Part shown: piece after piece, positions 13,053-23,370 of the stretch
How positions within the stretch are numbered: the stretch's first letter is position 1
Layout: every line of letters starts with the position of its first letter
Assembly (NCBI RefSeq): GCF_040712315.1
Contig: NC_134018.1
Coordinates: forward strand, 558,001-622,000
Source of the DNA: Castanea sativa
Taxonomy: Eukaryota > Streptophyta > Magnoliopsida > Fagales > Fagaceae
DNA: 64,000 nucleotides
Reading direction: 5' to 3'
The notes under the pieces: generated by a model
Databases searched by the model: none
What the model saw: only the letters and a program-made list of their open reading frames with translations
What the model was told of the DNA's origin: nothing
Position numbers and translations under genes: made by a program

Positions 13053-13628
13053 TCAGATTACTTGGCTTAGTATGACTAGGAGGCATTTCTGATGCAAATC
13101 CTGGTCAACTTTGTCTGGTGAAGATACCACTCAACTGCACCAGGGACCTTCTGGTTCTTTGTTTCCTCCAGGGAGCAGGGAGGGGTTCTTGTTAAGTGAG
13201 TTAGCTGCAGTTTGAGTTTAGGCAAAGAATATTTTTACGAACTTCCTTGCCTATTTATTCTTCATATTAAAAAGTGAGCATCAGTGAATAAGAATTCACT
13301 GTAACTTTATATGTGTTTATAAAAGTAAGCATCCTTGAATAAGAATTCACTGTAGCTTTATATGTGTTAATGAATAATCAATACCAAAAGTGAATAAAGC
13401 TGTTCAGCTGATGTAATTGATAGTGGATTCCAGTTTCTGTTATTGTGTATTTTACCTGAATACATTGATGCCAATCTATGGAGAAGGATTCTATTTTTTC
13501 TCATATTTCCTATTTGGATTTACTAATCAGTTACTGTTTCTTTTTCCTGACCTGGTGGATAGGTTTGGCCATCCGAGTCCCGATCAGGGGTATTGGCTAA
13601 TTAGATGCCATCTTCAACTTGGGCATTT
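13053..13628. other. ARP8 3' UTR and gap to the convergent PPR gene
   Basis: No second gene is visible. It holds the likely ARP8 3' UTR, with AATAA-type signals around 13370-13400, and a tandem pair of about 51 bp (GAATAAGAATTCACTGTA at 13286 and 13337). The PPR gene ends at 13629 on the other strand, so the two genes are tail to tail. Confidence 0.6.
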
Positions 13629-15245
13629 CTAATTTGCCATCAAACCCTTCCATAGCCTGTTGATCTCTCTAAGCTTGCTATGGTCTATATCACTTGCTAC
13701 AAACTCATGGACAACACCATCTATTTCAACAAAACTCATACCACATGTTGTCTCCAAGTCATTTTTCTTAATGAATTTTCTAATTTTGGTTGCATCCGCT
13801 TTTTCACCTGCACTAGTCAACATGAGCCCTGCTAGTTTATATCGGTCACCTGACAGTGGCTCAAGCTCAATGAGGTGTCTGAAAGCATGGTTTCCTCTCC
13901 TTACGTCACCATAGGTTCGACAAGCACTAAGTAATGCACCCCATATAATTGAATTGGGTTCTTCCGGCATCAACATGATAAACTTTTCTGCTTCTAACAA
14001 CTGCCCAGCACGGCCAAGGAGGTCGACCATGCATCCATAATGCTCAATCGAAGGCCTAATCCCAAAATCATGAATCATTTGATTGAAATAGTGATGTCCA
14101 AGCTCCACATATCCAGCATGGGAGCAAGCAGATAATACAGCCACAAAGATCACTTCGTTTGGATAAGTTCCACTAGCAACCATCTCATCAAACAGTTGGA
14201 AGCATTTTTCAGCCTGTCCATGCAAGGCAAAACCAGATATAATGACTCCCCATGTTACTATATCTTTTTGAGGCATTTTTTGAAAGAGTTCATAGCCACA
14301 TCTGATGCTACCACACTTGGCATACATATCAATGAGAGCAGTACCCAAGGTAACACCAATCTTCACCCCAGCTTTATCAAGAAATGCATGTATCCATCTT
14401 CCTTGATCCAGTGCCCCCAAATGAGCACAGGCAGACAATGAGCTCACAAGTGTTGATTCATTTGGATGCACTTGGGAAACCATCATTTCATGAAAGACAC
14501 CTAAAGCCTCTAAATACATACCATTCTTGATGTATCCTGTAACCATTGCACTCCAAGATGCAACATCTTTTGCTTCCATGGTATCAAACATTCTTCTAGC
14601 CTTTTCTACATGACCTTTACTTAGGTACCCAGAGATTATAGCATTCTTGGTATGCGTGTTCTCTTCCGAGAATTCTGCAAGAACACGTTCTGCACAAGCA
14701 ATGCTATCTGAATTTGTGTACATATGGATTAGTGAGCTATGAATGTGGGTATCAGGTGCTATTCCAGCTTTTATTATCTGGCAATGCACTTGTTTACCTT
14801 CGTAAAGAGCTTCCAAATGGGAACATGCTTTAAGGACAAAGGTGTAAGTGTAATTGTCTGGGATTAGTCCATCTAGTAACAGCATATCATACAGTAAGAG
14901 AGACTCATGTGGGCACTTACAGAGTGTAAAGCCTCTGATCATGGTGTTGTATGCAAATACATCAGGGGAAGGTAGTCTCTGAAAGATTGACAAGGCAGAG
15001 TTGATTTGTGACGTTTTAACATATGACTCAAGGAGCCTCCCAGCATTTGGATAACAGTCAAGGAGACCTGTCACAACCAACTGCGCATGTAATTGTTTAA
15101 CTTCCTGAAAGTTTTGGCACAATTGAAACAAGTGGATGCTTGCTGGAATTCTAGTTGGGGTCCTTACTAATGGGATAGGAAACCTCTGTTTGGGCAAGGA
15201 TGGAGCTAAAAGGAAAGCAGCCATGATTTGAGAACCCAAAAACAA
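13629..15245 (-). CDS. Pentatricopeptide repeat protein, PLS class, E/E+ type
   Basis: A single 538-residue open frame without introns, as usual for PPR genes. Tandem PPR units of P, L and S type run from about residue 70 to 440 (for example DVFAYNTMIRGFT, DVASWSAMVTGYIKNG, DIVTWGVIISGFALHG, TALIDMYAKCGSI). The C-terminus has an E motif (IIWGALLSACRTYGDV) and an E+-like end (GMSFVEIDGVVHEF). No DYW deaminase domain follows. Proteins of this class bind organellar RNA and select C-to-U editing sites, recruiting a deaminase in trans when DYW is absent. The N-terminus is rich in Arg, Pro, Leu and Ser and low in acidic residues, which suits an organelle transit peptide. Another ATG eight codons in (15224) may be the true start. 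The RNA target cannot be told from here. Confidence 0.92.
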   Translation of the reverse strand: MFLGSQIMAAFLLAPSLPKQRFPIPLVRTPTRIPASIHLFQLCQNFQEVKQLHAQLVVTGLLDCYPNAGRLLESYVKTSQINSALSIFQRLPSPDVFAYNTMIRGFTLCKCPHESLLLYDMLLLDGLIPDNYTYTFVLKACSHLEALYEGKQVHCQIIKAGIAPDTHIHSSLIHMYTNSDSIACAERVLAEFSEENTHTKNAIISGYLSKGHVEKARRMFDTMEAKDVASWSAMVTGYIKNGMYLEALGVFHEMMVSQVHPNESTLVSSLSACAHLGALDQGRWIHAFLDKAGVKIGVTLGTALIDMYAKCGSIRCGYELFQKMPQKDIVTWGVIISGFALHGQAEKCFQLFDEMVASGTYPNEVIFVAVLSACSHAGYVELGHHYFNQMIHDFGIRPSIEHYGCMVDLLGRAGQLLEAEKFIMLMPEEPNSIIWGALLSACRTYGDVRRGNHAFRHLIELEPLSGDRYKLAGLMLTSAGEKADATKIRKFIKKNDLETTCGMSFVEIDGVVHEFVASDIDHSKLREINRLWKGLMAN

Positions 15246-16253
15246 TAATACAGAACTTCAAAGCTCAGTAATAGCTAATTGTCATAGCAGGCAAGAAAGT
15301 GTAGCCTTGAATTCTTAGAAGTGTTTTTAAGGTTTGATCAGTTGGAGGCAAAGGAAATGAAATATATAATACAGCTAAGATATTTGATTTTAGTATTGTT
15401 TTTTTTTTTAATCCTAAGATATCCATACCCACACAAACTACATCCAAGAACAAGATGATAAGAAGACAGCTGCATCTTGGACCCACATTTTATACAGGTT
15501 TGACAAAAATGGGAAATGACAAGAACAAATTGATCTGTCAAGGGAATATAATTGGAGAGATTTAATTTATTATTAATTTTTGTATCACGCAATGCACAAA
15601 CCAATACTCAAAGATACAACAACCAATACCTAACCCCAACGACTACTTGGGTGCTGCAAGTGCAAAGTACAAACTGATACATAATAAATTTCAGATAGGC
15701 ATACCCAAAATTAGTTTTAACACTAGCATGGGGATGAAAACACAAAACAAAACAAAAACAAAAAAAAACAAAACAAAAACAAAAAAAACAAAAAAAAAAA
15801 ACCTATTTTACATTCTCAAATATAATTTTATCTATTTTACCAACTTATTCTACAACTCACACAACTTCACAGCCTTTATTTTTTAGATACAACTCATAAA
15901 ATAATATAAACTACTCTATCAACTCATTCTCTCTCTTCTTTCCCATCTCTCTCTTCCACCTTTTTGTACTTTTATATTTACTTTATTTTTAGCCACCATA
16001 AATATTAGGTTGTATATATACAAACTTACAATTCATGGTTGCTAAAAATTTTTAGCAACCCACACCCGGATAAAGCTCAATTTGAGTGGGGTTGCTAAAA
16101 TAGCAACTTAATTGCTAATGCTTCAGCTCCAGCTGGTGATGATTGAAGGGAAAACAAGGCCCAGAACCTGATGTATCAAAAAAATTTAATCTTCTTCACA
16201 AGGTCATAGAGAAAAAGAAAAGGAAAAAGAAAAAGATAGTCGACTTTTGGCCT
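15246..16253. other. Intergenic region upstream of PPR and downstream of LLG copy 1
   Basis: No gene is seen. 15760-15800 is an A/C-rich low-complexity run (aaaac repeats). From about 15720 to 16125 the sequence is absent from the matching place in LLG copy 2 (near 23460), so it is an insertion. It contains a 24-bp perfect palindrome (separate entry). The left edge of the segmental duplication is near 15612. Confidence 0.55.
16037..16060. repeat. 24-bp perfect palindrome, probable MITE remnant
   Basis: GGTTGCTAAAAA is followed directly by its reverse complement TTTTTAGCAACC. A further GGGTTGCTAAAATAGCAAC lies 35-60 bases downstream. Repeated GTTGCTAAAA blocks in both orientations suggest the fused ends of a foldback or MITE inserted in the copy-1 duplicate. 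Confidence 0.6.
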
Positions 16254-19200
16254 TCATAAAGACTTGAATAATAACAGAAAGGAGCCGGCGAGCAATAGCA
16301 GTGGGGAGGGATACACGTTGTGAGTCCCACTTTCATAGGTTGAATCTGCTGGTCGATGCATGTTGTGGGACTCACTTTCATTGGCTGAAGCTGATGGTGC
16401 CAGTACAGGGCATGCTAGACCCTCCTTGCTTTCCCTGCACTCACTGGCAAAAAGGCCAGGTGGGTATTTTCCATAGAGATTTATGTAGCTGAACATGGTT
16501 GTGGCACAATCATTTGTCAAATCATTTATCGCATCCGCATAAGGGCAAGCAAATTCCTTGAATGCTGGACAACACAGATCAGGTGGGTAGTTGGGTCCTT
16601 TGCATTTGCTTGTGATGATTGTGTAGTTCAGAAACTCGAAGCTCACAGGGCAAGCTGCAGATTTTGCATAAGTAAATATATCATCAGACCATTCTATTAC
16701 CTTTGTATATTGGGTAGAACAAGTGATTAATTATGAAAACAGAAAAGTTAATAATGCCTAGAAAAAGAAAATTTCCATAGTGGTTTATCAATTTTCCTTC
16801 ACTTCCCTTACTGAATGATTCGTTCCCTAGATGCAAACAAAGCCTTAGTGTGAAACAATATACATTCTAAAGATAACATCAATGACATTCCTTAGGCAAG
16901 TTCTCTCTCAAATATGCCACCTCTCAAGTCACAAAAGATGGATGCTTTGCATAAACAAGCAAAAGAAGACATGGATATGCACATCAGAAACCAGCCAGCT
17001 ATATTATCATCGTAACCGTATTTATACAATCCATTGTCTAAATGGATCAGAGAGGTGGTTAGACTCATTATGGATTCACAAAGTCAATCACCTAATTTAC
17101 TAGCCTTTTATTCAAAATGATCTGAAGCACCATTGTGGAAAGTTATTTGACATAAAAATTAATCTGTGTCTAATCCTGATCATTCAGTCATCTGCTATCT
17201 GCAAAGTATGGTATACCATTCACTTCTAATGATCTCTAATGCCACCCTTGTGATCAAGCAGTCTAAACAAATGCAAGAAGTTATCAGGAGAAAATTTAGA
17301 ATGCATCCTATAATATAATATATTAACAAATGAACTTTCACTCTATGAACCCAGCTGCAGCATCACTTCCTCACACAAAAGCTATACGTGAATAACAGAG
17401 ACTATTTTTTCTGGAACAAATAACAAGCAAATATCCCACTAATATTTCAGGAAGAAACCTTTTTCAAAACAAACCAATAATATCTTTGTTAATGTAGTAT
17501 AACCATAAGACCACTGGTTAGGTATGGCTTCAAGGATCTTGCTTCTTATTGCTTAGTAATCAATAGCGGGAATCCTTCCACTTTTCAGGAAGCAATTGAT
17601 AGCTCTAAAAGGGATAAGTGGATGGAAGCTATGGTGCAAGAGATGGAGTCCTTTAATAAGAACAAGACTTGGGAGTTGTCAAAACTTCCAAAGGGAAAGA
17701 AACTGATAGGTTGCAAGTGGGTTTTCAAAAAACAGTATCAGAAAGGGAAGGAGAACGATTCAAAGCAAGATTGGTAGCAAAGAGATATTCACAAAGACAT
17801 GGGATTGACTATGATGAGGTTTTCTCACCTGTGGTTAGGCATACTTCTATTAGGGTAGTGTTGACCTTGGTAGCACATCAGGATCTGGAATTGGAACAAT
17901 TGGATGATGAAGATGGCATTCCTTCATGGAAATTTGGAATCTTCTTGTAACAACCAGAGGGGTTCAAGAAACCAGGTACAGGGAATCTTGTTTGTAGATT
18001 GAAAAAGTCACTCTATGGGCTTAAACAATCTCCCAGATAAGGTACATGAGGTTTGATTCCTGTATGATTTAGATTGGTTGTACCCATTGTGAGCATGATT
18101 GTTGTGTATATGTTAGAGGCACAATGATGGTTCTTATATTTTTTGGTTACTATATGTTAATTGCTGCTAAGAGCATGTGTGAGGTTGATAGGCTAAAATA
18201 TTTGTTGCACAAAGGATTTGACATGAAGACTTGGGTATTGTTAAGAAAATTTTGGGTGTAGAGATTCGCAGGGATAGGGAGTCAAGAAAGCTATGGTTAT
18301 CTCAAAAGAACTATATTAGAAAAGTTCTTGAAAAATTCAACATGCAAGATGCTAAGCCCTTAAGCACCCCATTGGAGAATCACTTCAAATTATCTGGTAG
18401 TCGGTTCCTAAATAACGAAAAAGAAACTGAAGGCATGTCAAAGGTTCCATATGCGCTCGGTTTTAATGTAGGTGATGGTTTGCACTAGGCCGGATTTGGC
18501 TCATGTAGTGAGTATTGTCAATAAATACATGGCAAACCCAAGTAGAGAGCATTGAAATGCAGTGAAGTGGATATCCAGATACCTGAATGGAACCGCAAGA
18601 TATGGGATCTTGTTTGCGAGGCAACATGGGGATAATTCAGTGGTAGGATATGTGAATTTAGACTATCCAGGCAATATGGATGACAGAAGGTCTACTACAA
18701 AAATATGTGTTCACACTGTCAAAAGGGTCCATTTGTTGGAGATCCACAGTACAATCCCTAGTGGCCATGTCTACTACAAAAGCTAAGTACATGGCGGTTG
18801 CTGATGCTGCAAAGGAAGCACTGTGGTTGAAAGCGCTAGTCAAAGAGCTTGGTTTGAACCAAGGAGGAGTTCAGTTGCATTGTGACAGTCAGAGTATCAT
18901 TTACTTGGCAAAGAATCAGGTTTACCATGCTAGGACAAAGCATATTGATGTAAGATTCCACAAGATTAGGGAGTTGATTTTCACAAGAGAGATTGTTCTT
19001 GAGAAGATTGACATTTTAGAGAATGCAGCTAATATGTTGACAAAGCCGGTACCTACAAACAAGTGCAAGCACTGCTTTGACTTGATTAGTGTTGGTGGCT
19101 TGTGATAGTCCGTAAGGGCTAAGGTGGAGGTGATTGAAGAGTTTCGTTCATGAAGCTTGATACAATTCAAGCCAAGGTGGAGATTTGTTGGAATGACTTA

Positions 19201-20676
19201 AATTGTAATGTCGGTGGATTGATATTACAAGCAAGCATTAAATGTTATCTTGCATGAATTGTCAAAAAGGCAAGGAACAACATCAGACATGCAAACCAAA
19301 TTCTAGCTTTCTTCTTGTAGCTGAAATGGATGACTCTGTTGTCAATAATGCTGGCCATCTTCTTTGAATTGATAAGTTTCATGTGCTGAAACTATTGACA
19401 TTTTGGCTGAAAATCTAGCTATAAATAGATGGTGAGTTTGAGAGAAGATGCAAGAGAGCTCCTACATGAGATAGCGAAAGAGAAATAGCTTCTACAATGT
19501 GTACAACAAAGATAGGAAGATAGAGTGTCCTGCAACTCTTGTCTAAATAGAATAGAGTGTTCTCTATTTATTTGTGAGAGAACCAAGGATGTATATGGGG
19601 TTTGGGTTTGTCTGAGAGTGTCTTCAAGCAATTGTTGTAATCTCCAAAGTTATAGTGAAACTTTATTCTATCACCTCCCATGGACGTAGGCATATTGCCA
19701 AACCACGTAAATTCCTTGTGTCAAATTTTCTCATCTCTCCTCTTTAACCTTATGTAAAGAGATTGTTTCACAATTCTCACAACAGTTTTTAAATGTTGCA
19801 CCCCCAAAAAAGAATAGATGTGGCTGAACTTGATTAGTCTGTTTAGGATACATAGCCGACCCCAATTAGTATGTTAAGGATCTATAGCCGCTGAAATTTT
19901 GGAAATAAGATTTGGTTAATATTTTATGTTTTTGACAGCTGTAGAAAAGCTCATAATCATCTCTTTTAGTGCTATGGCTATGGGGCAAGCACTTTGAAAA
20001 AGGTTTCTGCTCTTGAATTCATTACTCCTTCAGCCTTCAGGGCAAGATCTCTCCCTATTTTAATCACAGGTTTCTAATTTCGCGGCAACTCATTTCTCAG
20101 TGTCATACTTGTAATGCTCCTAACTAAAAACCAGAAGGATATAACTAAAAAAAGGGAAATAACAGAAAGGAATCTGAAAGCCTCAAAGCCATAAACTAGT
20201 AATGATTACAAGTGGGTATGCCTGAAAAGGCAAAATCCATCAGCCTATAGATAGATTTGATGGACCCAACGTGATCTAATTGAAAACTAAAAAAATGTGC
20301 ATAAACCAAAGTTGGGGATTTTTAGCTATCAGATCCAATACTAATGCATTACAAAACAAGAACAAACCCAGAAAATATCTGATCCAAAATAAAGAAATCA
20401 GTTGTGAAAGTTGGCACCTTTTTTAGCTTGAAGAAGGTTCCTGCCAGTAAATGATTGTGATTCAAACATACCATCTGCAATTACACACACAAGTCAGCAC
20501 CAAAAAAAAAACAGAAAATATAGAGAATCACATATTTCAAAAAAGACAAAGATTGTTGAAAAATGTGAAGTGCCTGAAATGAAAGTAAGAGGAGAAGAAG
20601 AAGAAACAGGAAGACCCATCAAAAGGTAGGACAAGAGGATTGCAGAGAAGAAGCAGAAACATCGATTCCAGTCCAT
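16254..20676 (-). CDS. LORELEI-like GPI-anchored protein, copy 1 (3 exons, GC donor in intron 1)
   Basis: Minus-strand exons 20676-20574, 20474-20418 and 16654-16254 give 186 residues in frame. A signal peptide (MDWNRCFCFFSAILLSYLL) is followed by FISDGMFES and GRNLLQAKK, then the eight-cysteine domain: CKGPNYP, CC, FKEFACPYADAIND, NDCATTMFSYINLYGKYPPGLF. A Ser/Thr-rich stretch and a hydrophobic tail (PLLLLAGSFLLLFKSL) fit GPI anchoring. This family (LRE/LLG) acts at the plasma membrane as chaperone and co-receptor for FERONIA-type and FLS2 kinases. Oddities: the intron 1 donor reads CAG|GCACTT, where copy 2 has CAG|GTACTT; intron 2 is 3.76 kb and holds copia DNA; and the linker before the anchor is 13 residues longer than in copy 2 because of a short duplication (HNM...THN). 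Whether it is efficiently spliced is unknown. Confidence 0.85.
17509..19784 (+). mobile_element. 5'-truncated Ty1/copia element (Tork-like) in LLG copy 1 intron 2
   Basis: It lies antisense to the host gene. Decayed copia pol pieces in order are an RT start (WMEAMVQEMESF, GCKWVFK), KARLVAKRYSQ and DYDEVFSPVVRHTSIR, LKKSLYGLKQSPR, then RNase H (HCDSQSIIYLAKNQVYHARTKHIDVRFH) ending at 19105. Several frameshifts and stops break it. A polypurine stretch (AAGGTGGAGATT) precedes a 3' LTR at 19186-19784. Gag, protease, integrase and the 5' LTR are missing. LLG copy 2 has no such insert, so it entered, or was exchanged in, after the duplication. Tork assignment rests on the RT phrase and is moderate. 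Confidence 0.8.
19186..19784 (+). repeat. 3' LTR of the copia fragment (599 bp)
   Basis: It begins TGTTGGAATG directly after a polypurine tract and ends TCTCACAACA, so TG...CA ends. It includes a promoter-like ataaataga at about 19422. Sequence matching LLG copy 2 resumes directly after it (gtttttaaatgttg). Confidence 0.75.
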
Positions 20677-21652
20677 ATTTTCTTGGACTTTCTTTGGGCT
20701 TGAGAAAGTGAGAGAGAGAGAGAGACCCTTTATTTAATGAACTAAGCTAACTACTGCTCTACCAAGCTCCTTCAATTCCTTCTATTTATCTTTTTAACAA
20801 ACAAAAGAAAAAAGCTTTGAGCTATTCAAATTTCAGACAAAAAGTTTACATTAGATTACAGTTTACAGACAGACATGAAGAGGAAAGTAGAACACACACA
20901 AACACGAATTTTAGTCAGAGTTGATGTTATTTATTAAGTTGGTTTTAATAAATAAATAAAAATATTTTAATAAAAACAGAGACAGTCTCGCATGATTGAT
21001 TGAAGTGGGTTAGTGGTTACAGCGGGAAACGCGAGAACTGGATTTCCTCATGGAGTGGAGAATGACCCCGTCAGCAGTCAGCACACACCAACACTCTCTG
21101 TAGCTCCATTTATCATTTATGTGAATATTTTTGTTTAATAAATTTGTCTTTAATATAATTTTAGCCATTTGTGTGTCTTGCTTTAACTTTTACTTATTTG
21201 ATCGGGGTAAATGAATAAATGATAATCTTTAATGACTTGTAACTAATGACCTTTGTAATCTTCTTTTAGATTAGGTAATACCATCAATTTATGAAGCACA
21301 CATGATTTATGATTGGTCTCTATCAGGTCAAGACATATTAGTTTTTTTTTTTTTTGTATGCGATTCTAGTCTCAAATTTTTTATTCAACTAGACGAAATT
21401 TTATCAATTGACTAGTATACTTTAACTTCTTTTATTTAATTATTTATATCTTCAAACCATATGTTATGTCATTAAATCTTATCCTCAGTTTTAGTACATG
21501 ACATGATATCGTTTATTTTATATGAAAATTTAAAATTCACTTTCAAATAGACATATATAAGGAAAAATAATATATATTTATATAGCTTTCCTTTAAGTTT
21601 AGGGACTAAATTCTATAGCTTTTATAAAAATAAAAATAAAAATTTAGAGTTA
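20677..21652. other. Upstream flank of LLG copy 1
   Basis: AT-rich, with a GAGA run near 20710-20725 that copy 2 also carries upstream of its ATG in shorter form (GAAAGAGAGAGACC). This is the likely promoter and 5' UTR region of LLG copy 1. No other gene is seen. Confidence 0.5.
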
Positions 21653-23096
21653 ATTGCAATTTATCCATTTATAGTTTGGTCGAAATTTAAGTTGCTACAC
21701 ATGATTTAAAATTTGACACTTTACTCACCTAAGATTAGCTCAGTTAAGGTTCCATAACCCAACTTTGTTAAAAATGGGGCTAAATATGCATTTTCCCATT
21801 TATGTCTCTTTCCTCCAAAAACAAGAAAAAACATAGGAAAAAAAAAAAAGATAAAAAAAGAAGGGAGAGTTTTGTAAAAATTAAGAATAAACATTACAAC
21901 CACCATAGAAGCTTTTGTTAAGAATTATCAGATCCAACAAAAACAAAATCTTTTCACTCATTTCTAAGCAACCAACAAAGCTATAGTATCTAAAGCTTAA
22001 ATCAAACTCAAAAAATTCAAACTTCAAATTTTTTGCAATTCCATGGTTGATCTGAGAAGAAGGCTAGGGTTTGTGTTGAGTTTGGTTTCTAGGATTCATT
22101 AATAGTGGGTTAGGATTAGGAGTTTTGACTAAAGGAAGGCTTCAGCATAGATGTTTTGGTTTCGATTAAAGTTGTAAAATTAGTTTGAGGTTTGTTAATG
22201 GTGGGTTTGGATTTGTGTTTAGGGCATGAATTTGTTGAGATTAGGTGTGATATTCTGGTTTGGTTTTGCAATGGGGGAGGGCTTAGTGGAGGATTTATTT
22301 TTCTTATGTTAGAATCATACGACTAGCGGGAGTAATTCTCTTTGACCTCTTAATTTTCCTAAAATCTTTCTCAACCTTCTGCTGTTCAATTTGGTCCTGT
22401 AGCTAATTCCTTATAAGTTTGACATCTACATCCTTGGATGATTTGATTTGTGGGCATCATTGGCTATCGTTTTTCGCTTGAGTGATCTTCCACTATTAGG
22501 ATTTTTGGCATCTTGCTCTATTGAATCCTTTACTAATCTATTACTTCTAAATTTTCTTTTTCTTAAAAGACTTTCTTTTTGCCCATATGTTCATCTAGTG
22601 CGTTATGACATCAAACCTTTGAATATGTCATCATTTGTTTAGTGATGTCTCTCCATCTTAGTTATTTTATAAAACAATTAAATTGCAAAAGAAAAGTAAC
22701 CATAACCAAACCCTTGGATTTGTTGCTAATCCAAACTCCGTATGTGAAGAAAACTTAAAAATAAAGAACTATGTTCCTCCTATCTCTTTGTATAGGCATT
22801 TGCAAGAATCTATCAATTTGATGCAATTAGTGTAAATGTAAGGTTGAAATGCTAAAACATTGCATAAAAGTTTTTATCAACCACTTTTTTAATCTTATTT
22901 TCTCTTGTTTTTCTATGTTTTTGGTGAAGAGAAACATAAAAGGGAGCAAAAATACATATTTAACCCAATTTTTAACAAAAGTAGGTTACAGAATATTAAT
23001 TGAATTAACCTCAAGTAGAAAAATATCAAATTTCAAATCACAAGTAGACAACATAAATTTTGACTAAACTACAAACATAGGAGTTGTAATTTGCCC
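21653..23096. mobile_element. Long-TIR DNA transposon (MULE-like), non-autonomous
   Basis: The first about 190 bases and the reverse complement of the last about 190 bases align by eye. Left: attgcaattta, atagtttggtcgaaattta, gttaaaaatggggctaaatatgcat, ccaaaaacaag. Right (reverse complement): gggcaaattac, gtagtttagtcaaaattta, gttaaaaattgggttaaatatgtat, ccaaaaacata. The interior has no transposase. It splits the flank of LLG copy 1 (agggactaaattctat on both sides), whereas copy 2 is uninterrupted near 26785. The long TIRs suggest Mutator-like. The target duplication is not clear. Confidence 0.65.
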
Positions 23097-23370
23097 AAAA
23101 ATTTTAAAAGGGACTAAATTCTATAACTAAAGTTCAACATGCTCTAATTCCTATGGAAATGCCAAACGAACCCTTATGTTGTACTTCTTCTTTTTTTGTT
23201 GAAATGCCTTATGTTGTACTTCTCAGTGAGGAATTCATATTTAAATTTTATAAAAGTCAAACAAATGCAGACTGTAGTTCTGTTTAGTTTAGTTTTTTTT
23301 TTTTTTTTTTTTTTCCATGAATAAAAATTGAAGTTTATCAACAATAAAAATAAATAAATAAATAAATAAA

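Larger units (their letters stand above)
15612..23270. repeat. Segmental duplication, copy 1 (carries LLG copy 1)
   Basis: This region aligns by eye to 23371-26915, both in gene and flanks. Landmarks are GATACAACAACCAA near the left end (15612 and 23371), identical stretches in intron 2, and ACCAAACGAACCCTTATGTTGTAC near the right end (about 23163 and 26837). Copy 1 is about twice as long because of three insertions: near 15720-16125, a copia fragment at 17509-19784, and a long-TIR transposon at 21653-23096. It is a direct tandem arrangement. Confidence 0.8.

Noticed and set aside
16882..17103. Open frame starting MTFLRQVLSQICHLSSHK, also present at 24200-24502
   Set aside because: It is found in both duplicates only because intron 2 of LLG is duplicated; the C-terminal parts diverge and it is antisense to the gene. 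Not supported as a gene.
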